Source: Craurococcus roseus
GTDB lineage: Bacteria > Pseudomonadota > Alphaproteobacteria > Acetobacterales > Acetobacteraceae
Assembly (NCBI RefSeq): GCF_039523795.1
Contig: NZ_BAAAFZ010000067.1
Span: 1 to 37,669, forward strand
Direction: 5' to 3'
DNA length: 37,669 bases
The translations under genes were made by a program, and so were the position numbers. Below are positions 15,432-23,670 of this stretch, one piece after another (positions within the stretch are counted from its first letter, which is position 1; the number at the start of each line of letters is the position of its first letter). Below the pieces are notes generated by a model. That model had not been told where the DNA came from. It ran no database searches and saw only the letters and a program-made list of their open reading frames with translations.

Positions 15432-17024
15432 CTACTCGGCGGCGAGCGCGCGCTGCCGGAGCGCGTCGCGCTGCCCAGCCGCTTCCGCCGCCGCGTCCAT
15501 GCCGCGCCCGCCAAGGTCGCGGTCCAGCGCGTCGGCGGCGATCCAGCCGCTCATCATCACCATCGGCATCCCCGGCCCGGGATGCGCCGCGCCGCCCGCG
15601 AGGTAGAGGCCCTTCACGGCGCGCGAGCGGTTGCCCGGCTTGAAAGCGCCCAGGAACGAACCGTGCGAGGCGAGGCCGTATATGGCGCCGTCCAGCACCT
15701 TGTAGCGCTCGTGGATGTCCTGCGGCGTCAGGTGCCGCTCGACCACGATGCGCTCCTCGATGTCCTCCATCCCGGCCGTGCGCTTTAGCTTATCTAGGAT
15801 GGTCTGCCGGTAGGCCGGGAACATCTTGGCCCAGTCCTGGCCGGGATGGAGGTGCGGCGTGTGGACTAGCACGTACAACGCTTCCCCGCCCTCCGGCGCC
15901 ACGGACGGGTCGGTGCCGGAGGGCGCGGCGAGGTAAGCGGTGGGGTCTGGCGCCGGCTCGCCGCGGCGGTAGATGAAATCGAACTCCTCCTCGGCGTCGC
16001 GGGAGAAGACGAAGTCATGATGGCCGAGGTGGTCGTAGCGCTTGTTCAAACCGAGGTAGAGCACCACGCCGGAGCAGGCCGGCTTGAACTTGCGCCCGTA
16101 ACGCGCCCCCGCCTTGCCACCGAGCAACTCGCGGTAGGTGCGGATGGCGTCCATGTTGGAGACCACGGCGTCGCAGGCGATCCGCTCGCCCCCGGCGCGC
16201 ACGGCCTTGACCGCGCCGTTCTCGACTTCGAAGCCCGTCACCTCGACGCCGGTGCGGAGGTCGGCGCCTTGGTCGGCGGCGAGCTTCGCCAAGCCTTCTG
16301 CGACGGCGCGCGTGCCGCCTTTCGGGTACCACACGCCCTCGGCCGCTTGCATGTCGCCGATGGAGCACAGCACCGCCGGCGCAAGGTAGGGGCTGGAGCC
16401 GACGTACTGGCAGTAGTGGTCCAGCATCTGCGCCAACCGCGCGTCCGGCACGTGGCCGCGGATGACCTTGGCCATGGTCCGGCCCATCCGCAGCGCCATC
16501 ACGTCGCGCAGCGTGTCCGGGTTCATGTTGGCGCGGAAGTCCAGGGTGTCGAACAGGTCCTCGACCGGCTTCCAGAAGAAGAACCGCTCCGACACATCGT
16601 GCAGCTTGCGCGACACGTCTTGGAAGCGGCGGTAGCCCTCGCCGTAGCCTTTGCCCGGCGCGAAGGCGTCCATGCTGCTGGCCATCTCCCCCACGTCTTC
16701 CTGGAGGTCGATGCGGGTGCTGTCGGCGAAGAAGCAGCGCCATTGCGGGTCGAGGCGGATCAGCGGCAGGTCGCGTTCCTGGTCGCGCCCGGCTTCGGCG
16801 TAGATGCGGCGCAGCACGCGGGGCACGGTGAGGATGGTCGGCCCCATGTCGAAACGGAAGGAGCCCGATCCGTCCGGCGCCGGCAGGTTCAGCACCGCCG
16901 CCTTGCCGCCCAGCCAAGGGTTCTTGTCGAGCAGGGTGACGCGGTGCCCGCGCGCCGCTGCGACCGCCGCCGCCGCCAGCCCGCCGAGCCCGCCACCCAC
17001 CACCACGACGTGCTTGGTCGTCAT
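15432..17024 (-). CDS. CrtI/CrtN-family carotenoid desaturase or oxidase (second copy)
   Basis: This is a 530-residue FAD-dependent phytoene-desaturase-family protein. The N-terminal motif is KHVVVVGGGLGGLAAAAVAA, with GGKAAVLN and FRFDMGPTILTVPRVLRRIY after it. The C-terminal FAD segment is GLYLAGGAAHPGPGMPMVMM. ATG 17024 follows GAAAGGCG (minus-strand GATGAAAGGCG) and fits the family start. A GTG at 17063 in a GTGA overlap with the preceding gene would add 13 residues. It is one of two desaturase-like genes here. By analogy with CrtN/CrtP one should introduce double bonds into squalene or dehydrosqualene and the other oxidise the terminal methyl to an aldehyde. I cannot tell which is which from the sequence alone. 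Confidence 0.87.
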   Translation of the reverse strand: MTTKHVVVVGGGLGGLAAAAVAAARGHRVTLLDKNPWLGGKAAVLNLPAPDGSGSFRFDMGPTILTVPRVLRRIYAEAGRDQERDLPLIRLDPQWRCFFADSTRIDLQEDVGEMASSMDAFAPGKGYGEGYRRFQDVSRKLHDVSERFFFWKPVEDLFDTLDFRANMNPDTLRDVMALRMGRTMAKVIRGHVPDARLAQMLDHYCQYVGSSPYLAPAVLCSIGDMQAAEGVWYPKGGTRAVAEGLAKLAADQGADLRTGVEVTGFEVENGAVKAVRAGGERIACDAVVSNMDAIRTYRELLGGKAGARYGRKFKPACSGVVLYLGLNKRYDHLGHHDFVFSRDAEEEFDFIYRRGEPAPDPTAYLAAPSGTDPSVAPEGGEALYVLVHTPHLHPGQDWAKMFPAYRQTILDKLKRTAGMEDIEERIVVERHLTPQDIHERYKVLDGAIYGLASHGSFLGAFKPGNRSRAVKGLYLAGGAAHPGPGMPMVMMSGWIAADALDRDLGGRGMDAAAEAAGQRDALRQRALAAE

Positions 17025-17059
17025 GCCCGATCGCCTTTCATCGGCGCCAACGATCGCGT

Positions 17060-18640
17060 TCACGAGGTCGCTCCATAGGCCGGAGTCATGTCTTGCGAGA
17101 AGCCGGTGCCCACCGGCACCGGGCGCAGCCCGAGGTCGCGCGCCAGCAGCCCGCAGGTGATGCGCGCGCCCTCGTAGATCACCGGCAGGCCGCTGCCGGG
17201 GTGGGTGCCGCCGCCCACCAGGTACACGCCGTCCAGCTCCGCGAAGCGATTGCCGGGGCGGAAGCAGAGCATCTGCCCGAGGTCGTGCGACAGGTTGAAG
17301 GTGGCGCCATGACCAACAGCGAACTCCTCCCGCCAGTCGTGCGGCGTGACCATCCGCTCGTACCGGATGCGGCTTTCGATGTCGGTGATGCCGAGGCCCT
17401 TGAGCCGGTCCAGCGCCAAGCGGCGGTAGCGTGGCGCCTCCACGGTCCAGTCCGCGCCGTGCAGCAGGTTGGGCACCGGCACCAGCAGGTACAGGCTGGT
17501 GTGGCCCGGCGGCGCCATGGACGGGTCGGTGGCGCCGGCGTGCTGCACGTAGAGGCTCGGCACGTCCGGTATCTCGCCCGTCTCGATCTGGCGGATGTTG
17601 CGGCGGTAATCCTCGGCCAGCAGGATCGAATGATGCGGCAGCTCAGGGAACTCGCCTTCGACGCCGAGGTAGAGCATGAAGGTGGAGCAGGAGTAGCGCG
17701 CCTTCTCGATCTTGCGGTCGGTCCAGCGGCGGCGGATCGAGTCCGGGATGAGCTTCGGGATGGCGTGCGCGAAGTCCGCGTTCACCACCACCGCGTCCGC
17801 CGCGTGGTGCCGCCCGCCGACCTCGACGCCGATGGCGCGGCGGCCGGCGAAGGCGATGCGCTCCACCGGCTGCTCCAGCCTGATGTCCACGCCGACGCTC
17901 TCCGCCACACGGGCCATCGCGTCCGACACCGCGCCGCAGCCGCCCATGGGGTGGAAGACGCCGTGCTCGTATTCCAGGAAGCTCAGGATGGTGAAGAGGC
18001 TGGGGCAGCGGAACGGGCTCATGCCCAGGTACTTGGTCTGGAAGGAGAAGGCCAGGCGCACCCGAGGGTCGCGGAAGTGCTTGGACAGGTCCTGGTCCAC
18101 GGTGCGGTGCGGCCGCATCAGCCGGAGCGAGCGCAGCATGTCGAGGCCGAGCACGTCCGCCGGCGTGCAGAAGGCGCGCTCCAGCACGGGCCGGAAGGCC
18201 TCCAGCTTGCGCCGGTTCTCCGCGAGAAAAGGGCGCAGGCCCCGCGCGTCGGCCGGGCAGAGGCGCGCGATCTCCGCCTCCATGCGGTCCATATCGGGCG
18301 TCGCGTCGATGGTGCCGTGGCCCTCGAACACCAGCCGGTACTGCGGGTCGAGCTGGCGCAGCTCCACCTCCTGCTCCAGCGACGCGCCACAGGTGGCGAA
18401 GATCTCGGACAGGATGCGTGGGTAAAGGAAAAAGGTCGGCCCGAGGTCGAAGCGGTACCCGCCCGGCGCGGTCAGCGTCCGCGTGCGCCCCCCGACGACG
18501 GCGTCGCGCTCGTAGAGCGTGACCCGCGCGCCCGCGGCGGCGAGCTGCATGGCTGAGGCTAGTCCACCGGGGCCGGCGCCGATCACGGCGACGCGAGGAC
18601 GTGTTTCCCGCAGGGCGGGGGCAGTGAGCGGCAGGTTCAT
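17060..18640 (-). CDS. CrtI/CrtN-family carotenoid desaturase or oxidase (first copy)
   Basis: This is a 526-residue protein of the phytoene/squalene desaturase family and the first gene of the tightly packed pathway block. The FAD-binding start is RVAVIGAGPGGLASAMQLAA, followed by YRFDLGPTFFLYPRILSEIF. MGGCGAVSDAMARVAES lies in the middle, and the C-terminal FAD segment is GVYLVGGGTHPGSGLPVIYE. Family length is 490-530. It differs throughout from the second copy, so the pair is not a recent duplication, which favours distinct steps (desaturation and methyl oxidation). Its stop overlaps a GTG start option of the next gene. It lies 78 bases below the acyl-CoA dehydrogenase gene on the same strand, so the transcript may begin farther upstream. 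Confidence 0.87.
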   Translation of the reverse strand: MNLPLTAPALRETRPRVAVIGAGPGGLASAMQLAAAGARVTLYERDAVVGGRTRTLTAPGGYRFDLGPTFFLYPRILSEIFATCGASLEQEVELRQLDPQYRLVFEGHGTIDATPDMDRMEAEIARLCPADARGLRPFLAENRRKLEAFRPVLERAFCTPADVLGLDMLRSLRLMRPHRTVDQDLSKHFRDPRVRLAFSFQTKYLGMSPFRCPSLFTILSFLEYEHGVFHPMGGCGAVSDAMARVAESVGVDIRLEQPVERIAFAGRRAIGVEVGGRHHAADAVVVNADFAHAIPKLIPDSIRRRWTDRKIEKARYSCSTFMLYLGVEGEFPELPHHSILLAEDYRRNIRQIETGEIPDVPSLYVQHAGATDPSMAPPGHTSLYLLVPVPNLLHGADWTVEAPRYRRLALDRLKGLGITDIESRIRYERMVTPHDWREEFAVGHGATFNLSHDLGQMLCFRPGNRFAELDGVYLVGGGTHPGSGLPVIYEGARITCGLLARDLGLRPVPVGTGFSQDMTPAYGATS

Positions 18641-18718
18641 CGGCGCGTTATGGAGTCTCCGACGCCGAACATGCCCCCCCTCGCGGAAGGCGCAAGGGCG
18701 CCGCCGCGCAACAAAGCT

Positions 18719-20371
18719 TCAGGGCGGCAGCAGCGCCAGCACCGAGTCCGCGGACTCGATCTCCGCCAGCCTCGCCCCGGCGCGCGGCAGCAGGCGCCGG
18801 AGATAGAAGTCCGCGATAGGGGCGTAGCGCCCGTCGACCGCGGCGGCGCGCGCCAGCATCCAGCCGCCGAGCACCCAACCCGCCGCGTCGAGGTAAGCGG
18901 CGGCCGAGGCTTCCGCGGCGGCCGGGTCGCGCGACGAGGCGGCCAGCACCCAATCGGTCGCGCGGGCCATGGCGTCGGCGCCGGCCGCGAGCCGCGGGTC
19001 GGACGCGCGAGCCTCCTCGATGAGGCCCCGCATCGTGGCGCCGCCATCCCGCACCACCTTGCGCACCACGAGGTCGATCGCCTGGATGCCGTTGGTGCCC
19101 TCGTAGATCGGCGCGATGCGGGCGTCGCGCAGCACCTGGGCGGCGCCGGCGTCCTCCACGAAACCCATGCCGCCGTGGACCTGGATGCCGAGCGAGGCGC
19201 AGTCCACGCCGCGGTCCGTGCACCACGCCTTGACGATCGGAGTGAGCAGCGCGACGCGCGCCTCGGCCCCCTTGTCGCCGGCCATGCGGGAACGGTCGAG
19301 CGCCGCGCCGGCCTCGAGCGCCAGCAGCCGGCCGGCGAGGGTGACGGACCTGATCTCCGCCAGCATCCGCGCCACGTCCGGGTGCTGGGCGATGGACCGG
19401 CCGCCCTGCACGCGCTCCGCGGCGTAGGCTTCGGCGAGGGCCAGAGCCCGCGCGCCCTGCGCCACGCCCTCCACGCCGACGCCGAGGCGCGCGGCGTTCA
19501 TCATGGCGAACATGGCGTTGAGGCCGCGGTTCTCCTCGCCGACCAGTTCCGCTTCCGCGCCCTCGAACAGCATGGTGCAGGTGGGGGAAGCGTGGATGCC
19601 GAGCTTGCGCTCGATGCCGCCGCAGCGGAGCGCGTTGCGCTTGCCGTCTTCCAGCACCTTGGGCGCGGCGAAGAGCGAGATGCCGCGCGTGCCGGGCGGC
19701 GCGTCGGGGAGGCGCGCGAGAACCAAGTGCAGGGTGTTCGGCGTGAGGTCGTGCTCGCCCCAGGTGATGTAGATCTTCTGGCCGTGCAGCCGATAGGTGC
19801 CGTCCCCCGCCGGCTCGGCGCGGGTTCGGACCTGGGAAAGGTCGCTGCCGGCTTGCGGCTCGGTCAGGTTCATGGTGCCGGTCCACTCGCCGGAGACGAG
19901 CCGGGGCAGCCACCGCTCGGCCTGCTCCGGCGTGGCGTAGCGCTCCAGCGCCTCGATCGCGCCTGCGGTGAGCAGCGGGCACAGGCTGAACGCCATGTCC
20001 GCGGCGCAGACGAGCTCCTGGACCGCCATCCAGAGCGACTGCGGCAGCCCTTGGCCGCCGTGCTCCACGGGCGCCGGCAGCCCTTGCCAGCCGCCCTCGA
20101 TCCAGCCGCGGTAAGCGTCCTTGTAGGCGGGTGGCACGCGGACCACGCCGTTCTCGTACACCGCGCCGTGCCGGTCGGCGGCCTGCGAGTCCGGCCACAG
20201 GCGTTCTCGCGAGAAGCGCTCCGCCTCGTTGATGACGGCCTCGATGTCCTCCGCCCCAAGCGGCGCCCCGGCCACCGCAGTCAGGCCGGGAAGGTCGACG
20301 ATGCGCGTGAGGCCGAAGACGAGGTCCTCGGCCGGCGTCGGGAGCGGGACGGTGGAGATGGAGGCGTTCAT
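18719..20371 (-). CDS. Acyl-CoA dehydrogenase (DmdC-like, with C-terminal extension)
   Basis: This is a 550-residue flavoprotein that introduces a 2,3 double bond into an acyl-CoA. The substrate- and FAD-binding core has GTMNLTEPQAGSDLSQVRTR, the YITWGEHDL loop and QVHGGMGFVEDAGAAQVLRD. The catalytic Glu region is ARIAPIYEGTNGIQAIDLV. A C-terminal helical extension of about 110 residues follows, as in the 3-methylmercaptopropionyl-CoA dehydrogenase (DmdC) type, whose usual length is slightly greater (about 590). The true acyl substrate cannot be read from sequence; medium- or long-chain acyl-CoA is equally possible. It lies just upstream of the carotenoid block on the same strand, but no functional link is evident. 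Confidence 0.88.
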   Translation of the reverse strand: MNASISTVPLPTPAEDLVFGLTRIVDLPGLTAVAGAPLGAEDIEAVINEAERFSRERLWPDSQAADRHGAVYENGVVRVPPAYKDAYRGWIEGGWQGLPAPVEHGGQGLPQSLWMAVQELVCAADMAFSLCPLLTAGAIEALERYATPEQAERWLPRLVSGEWTGTMNLTEPQAGSDLSQVRTRAEPAGDGTYRLHGQKIYITWGEHDLTPNTLHLVLARLPDAPPGTRGISLFAAPKVLEDGKRNALRCGGIERKLGIHASPTCTMLFEGAEAELVGEENRGLNAMFAMMNAARLGVGVEGVAQGARALALAEAYAAERVQGGRSIAQHPDVARMLAEIRSVTLAGRLLALEAGAALDRSRMAGDKGAEARVALLTPIVKAWCTDRGVDCASLGIQVHGGMGFVEDAGAAQVLRDARIAPIYEGTNGIQAIDLVVRKVVRDGGATMRGLIEEARASDPRLAAGADAMARATDWVLAASSRDPAAAEASAAAYLDAAGWVLGGWMLARAAAVDGRYAPIADFYLRRLLPRAGARLAEIESADSVLALLPP

Positions 20372-20437
20372 GCCGCGCTGTTTAGCACGGCGTCGGGAGG
20401 CCGGCCGCTCCGCACGGCCGGCCTCACGCCCGGGTGA

Positions 20438-21784
20438 TCAGCGCGTCCGGGAGGTGCGGCCGCCGCCGCCGCGGCCGCCCCCCCCAGAGGAGTTGCGCCC
20501 GCCCTTGGCCGCGGCGGCCGTGCGCCCGGCCGCCCCGCGGCGGGCCGTGCCGCGCGACGCAGCGGCGGTGGACCGCTTCGTGGCGGCGCCCTTCGTCGCG
20601 GCGCCCTTCGTCGCGGCGCCGGTGGAACGCTTGGCGGTGGAACGCTTGGCGGTGGAACGCTTGGCGGTGGAGGATCCCGCCGTCCGCTTGGTGGCGGTTC
20701 CCGCCGAGCGCTTGGCGCCGGTGCTGCCCGTAGACCGTTTCGACGCGGCGGCTCCTGTTGTCCGCTTGGCGGCGGTGCCCGTAGAGCGCTTGGAGGCGGA
20801 TGAAGCCGCCGTGCGACCGCGGGCGGCGGCGCCCTTCGCTCCGGCGCCGCGGGCCGCGGCCGTCTTGGCCGGCGTGCGTGCGCTGCCGCCTTTGCGGCCG
20901 CCCGCGCTTTGCGCGGCACGGCCCGAAGCGGTGCGGCCGGACCCGGTGCGCGTGGAGGAAGACGCACCGCGCGCGGAAGCCGAAGCGCCGCGCGTGGTCT
21001 TGCGCGCGCTGGTCCCCGTCCGGCTGGTGGCGCCGCGGCTCGCCGTGGCGCGCTTGGCCGTGGATGCGCCGCCGCCACTGGCGCGACCGCCCTTGGCGGC
21101 CGCCGCGGTCCGGCCCGCCGCGCCCCGCTTGGGCGCCGCGCGCGTGCCGCTCGACTTGCGGGCAGCGCCCGCAGCCGGCTTGGTTTCCTCGCTGGTGGTG
21201 GTGCGCGGCTTCCGCGCCGAAGGAGCGCGGCGGCGCTTGGTGGCAGGGGCCTCGGTCGCTTCGGTGTCCGCCATTCCTTCGCCCTCGTTCTTGCCTTCGT
21301 CCGTATCGGTGTCCGCCGCGCTGGACTCCGCCGCGTCGGCATCCATGCCGCTGCCCGCGTCCGCCTCCGGCGCTTCATCGCCAAAGGCGGCGTCCTTCTG
21401 CTCCGGCGCCTCGTCCTGCTCCTCCGAAGAGGTGTCCCTCGCATCGTCCTTCATCGGATCGTGTCCCCAATTCATGAGCGAGTATCGCCAGCGCGTCTCG
21501 CTGATATCGCCTTCCGGGCGCTGGGCGAGGTGACGGTGGATGTACGACACCACCCTGCGCCGGAACTGCTCCTCTTCCTCGTCGGAGGGGTCGCCGCCCC
21601 CGCGCTCCAGAATCTGGAGGATGCGGCGGCCGGATTGGTGCCCCACCGCTTCTTGCTCGCCTTCGTGCGTCCAGCCGACCTCGTTGCTCTGCTCCGTGGC
21701 GAGCCAGCGGCGCATCTCGTCGGCCGACATGTTGACCGCGGACTCGAAGGGGCGATCCGCGTCTTGGGTCCCGTCGTCGCTCAT
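20438..21784 (-). CDS. DUF3140 protein with long histone-H1-like tail
   Basis: This encodes 448 residues. The N-terminal 110 match DUF3140: NMSADEMRRWLATEQSNEVG, VGHQSGRRILQILERGG, YIHRHLAQRPEGD and RWRYSLMNWGHDP. An acidic linker (about 115-175, rich in D and E) follows. A tail of about 270 residues is almost only Lys, Arg, Ala, Ser, Thr and Gly. It includes tandem AKRST pentapeptides and GAATK repeats, encoded by 15-bp DNA repeats, and AAGRTAAAAKGGR occurs twice. The tail resembles bacterial histone-H1-like proteins and should bind DNA non-specifically. Its start overlaps the DUF5872 gene's stop (ATGA). DUF3140 has no established function that I can cite with confidence. Confidence 0.82.
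   Translation of the reverse strand: MSDDGTQDADRPFESAVNMSADEMRRWLATEQSNEVGWTHEGEQEAVGHQSGRRILQILERGGGDPSDEEEEQFRRRVVSYIHRHLAQRPEGDISETRWRYSLMNWGHDPMKDDARDTSSEEQDEAPEQKDAAFGDEAPEADAGSGMDADAAESSAADTDTDEGKNEGEGMADTEATEAPATKRRRAPSARKPRTTTSEETKPAAGAARKSSGTRAAPKRGAAGRTAAAAKGGRASGGGASTAKRATASRGATSRTGTSARKTTRGASASARGASSSTRTGSGRTASGRAAQSAGGRKGGSARTPAKTAAARGAGAKGAAARGRTAASSASKRSTGTAAKRTTGAAASKRSTGSTGAKRSAGTATKRTAGSSTAKRSTAKRSTAKRSTGAATKGAATKGAATKRSTAAASRGTARRGAAGRTAAAAKGGRNSSGGGGRGGGGRTSRTR
20578..20671. repeat. 15-bp in-frame tandem repeats in the DUF3140 tail
   Basis: From 20621 the unit GGTGGAACGCTTGGC recurs with period 15 (at 20621, 20636 and 20651, then degenerating). Just before it, at about 20578-20620, another 15-base unit containing TCGCGGCGCCC recurs. 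On the minus strand they encode AKRST and GAATK units. Such runs can expand or shrink by slippage without breaking the frame. Confidence 0.85.
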
Positions 21785-22557
21785 CGCTTAGAACCTCCCC
21801 TCGTGCTCCGGGCGGCGGCGGCCGTCCGCTTCGCCGCGGGCTTCCGGGCGGCGCTTTTCCGCGCCGCGCCGGAAGCGGCCTTGCGTGCCGTGGCCGCGGG
21901 CTTGCGGGCCGTACCCCGACCCGCGGCAGGCTTGCGCGTCGCCGGCTTTCTCGCCGCCTTGGCGGGCGCGGCCTTGCGGCCGGCCGCCGCCGTTCTGCGG
22001 GCGGGCGCCTTGGCGCGTGTGGCTGTGGTGGCCTTGCGTGCCGTCGGCTTGGCGGGCGCGGCCTTGCGGCCGACCGCTGCCGTCCGCGGCGTGGCGGCTT
22101 TGCGCCCCGTCGTCGCTTTAGCCGCCGGCCGGCGCTTCGCGGCGGTGGCCGCCGCGGCGCCGGTCTTGCGCGCGCCCGCCATCTTCCTGGCCACCTCCGT
22201 GGGCTGGCGGGAGAATTGCTTGCCCTTGGCCGTGTCACGGCGCTTGGCGGCGGTGCTGCGGCCGTACTCCTCGTCGGAGAGCTTTTCGCGGGCCCTGCGC
22301 GGGAGGTAGCGCTCGCCGGTGCTGCGCGAGGCGCGGCCGGACTTGGTGCCCCAATCCTCCTTGGTCCACTGCGCCAGATGGTTGTCGGCCGTCTTCCGGC
22401 CTTGGTAGCCGCCGCCCTTCTTCTTGTATTCGGCGCTGGCGAGCTGCGCCTTGCGCGCCGACCACTGGCCCTTGCGGCCGCCCTTGTCGCTGGCGGTGAC
22501 TTGCTTCTTCACGCGATCCCAAAGCTTGGGGTCGGTCTTCTCCGCGGTGCCTGCCAT
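21781..22557 (-). CDS. DUF5872 protein with histone-H1-like tail
   Basis: This encodes 258 residues. Residues about 1-110 match the DUF5872 pattern: DPKLWDRVKKQVTASDKGGR, KGQWSARKAQLASAEYKKKG, QWTKEDWGTKSGRASR and RYLPRRAREKLSDEE. From about 125 to the end the chain is Lys/Arg/Ala/Pro-rich with repeated AAGRKAAPAK-like units, a histone-H1-type DNA-binding tail. ATG 22557 is chosen because family similarity begins there (MAGTAEKTDPKLW); the longer frame upstream is not conserved-looking. It is the first gene of a two-gene unit with the DUF3140 gene, overlapping by four bases. A nucleoid-associated or DNA-protecting role is inferred from composition only. Confidence 0.83.
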   Translation of the reverse strand: MAGTAEKTDPKLWDRVKKQVTASDKGGRKGQWSARKAQLASAEYKKKGGGYQGRKTADNHLAQWTKEDWGTKSGRASRSTGERYLPRRAREKLSDEEYGRSTAAKRRDTAKGKQFSRQPTEVARKMAGARKTGAAAATAAKRRPAAKATTGRKAATPRTAAVGRKAAPAKPTARKATTATRAKAPARRTAAAGRKAAPAKAARKPATRKPAAGRGTARKPAATARKAASGAARKSAARKPAAKRTAAAARSTRGGSKR

Positions 22558-22690
22558 GCGGGGCCTCTGCGTTCCGGTTTCGTCCGCAACGTCATGCGAC
22601 GCAAACCGTTCCCGCGCAACAACGCAGGGCCGTCGGTGGCACGGAGCGCGTGTCCGAGGCGCTGCGCCGTGCTCCCACCGGTGGCGTCGT

Positions 22691-23539
22691 TCAGTCCAAG
22701 GCGAAGGCATCCCGCGCGGAAGGGCGATCGCGGGTGTAATCCACGGCCGTGTAGCTTCCGCCCTGGTAGCGCTCCTGCACCGGGTCGCCGGAGAGCTTGC
22801 CCTCCATCCGCGTCCGATAGGTCTCCGCCGTGTCCTGCGGCCGCCAGCCGATGCGTTCGCGATGGTCGGCGCCCCAGAAGGTCGCGGGATTGTCCGAGCA
22901 TGCCCAAATCACGCAATGCCCGGTGCGGGGCGCCCTCACCGCCGCCCGCGCCAGCCGCACGAGGTCGGCGTAGGACAGCCAGGTAGAGAGCATCCGCGCG
23001 TCGGTCGGCTCCGGGAAGCAGGACCCGATGCGGAGGTTCACGTTCTCCACGCCGTGCTTGTCCCAGTAGAGGCGGCCCATCAGCTCGCCGTAGGCCTTCG
23101 AGAGCCCGTAGTACCCGTCCGGCCGGAACGCGCAATCCGCGTCGAGCTTCGCCTCGTTCCCGCGCGGCCGCTCGTGGAAGCCGATGCTGTGGTTGGAGGA
23201 GGCGAAGACCACCCGCGCCCGCTCCCGCCGTGCCGCCTCGTAGACGTGGAACAGTCCGCGGATGTTGGCGCCGGCCACCGTTTCAAAGGGCTTCTCCACG
23301 CTGATGCCGCCGAAGTGCAGGATCGCGCCGCACCCCTCCGCCTGCCGCAGGATGGCGACGCCGTCCTCCAGGTCCGCTTGCCGGAACACCGCGCCCGGTG
23401 GCAGCGGGTCCGGGAAGGGCACGATGTCGGTGAGGCGGAGCGTCCACCCGGCTTGCCCCAGCTCGCGCGCGAGTTCGCGGCCGAGGGCGCCGGACGCGCC
23501 GGTGAGGAGCGTCGGCTTGGTCGGGACGTCGTCTGGCAT
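22691..23539 (-). CDS. udh: Uronate dehydrogenase
   Basis: This is a 282-residue NAD-dependent short-chain dehydrogenase-fold enzyme that oxidises galacturonate or glucuronate to the aldarolactone. The cofactor motif is LLTGASGALGRELAREL. ILHFGGISVEKPFE, FASSNHSIGF, the catalytic Y-x3-K in GYYGLSKAYGE, and LRIGSCFPEPTDARMLSTWL are all distinctive of Udh. ATG 23539 is preceded by a strong GGGGGAGGAG site. It is divergent from a TRAP-type solute-binding protein gene across 131 bases, which would share a control region. Some related proteins are annotated as general NAD-dependent epimerases, but the SCFPEP and YYGLSK blocks favour Udh. Confidence 0.87.
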   Translation of the reverse strand: MPDDVPTKPTLLTGASGALGRELARELGQAGWTLRLTDIVPFPDPLPPGAVFRQADLEDGVAILRQAEGCGAILHFGGISVEKPFETVAGANIRGLFHVYEAARRERARVVFASSNHSIGFHERPRGNEAKLDADCAFRPDGYYGLSKAYGELMGRLYWDKHGVENVNLRIGSCFPEPTDARMLSTWLSYADLVRLARAAVRAPRTGHCVIWACSDNPATFWGADHRERIGWRPQDTAETYRTRMEGKLSGDPVQERYQGGSYTAVDYTRDRPSARDAFALD

Positions 23540-23670
23540 GCGGTCTCCTCCCCCGATGCTGCCGTGCGCGCAGTCTGGCGCGGGGACGTCCGGGCGGGAA
23601 GGCCGTTGCCGTCCCGCGGGAAGCCGTTGCATCCTGGAACCGGAGACAAGGAAGAACGGGAGCGGAGTCC
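23540..23670. promoter_or_regulatory. Divergent promoter region udh / TRAP solute-binding protein
   Basis: This 131-base spacer must hold the start signals for both divergent genes. Good ribosome-binding sites flank both ends (GGGGGAGGAG for udh on the minus strand, GGAGCGGAG for the transporter gene). I could not identify a clear operator palindrome. Confidence 0.4.
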
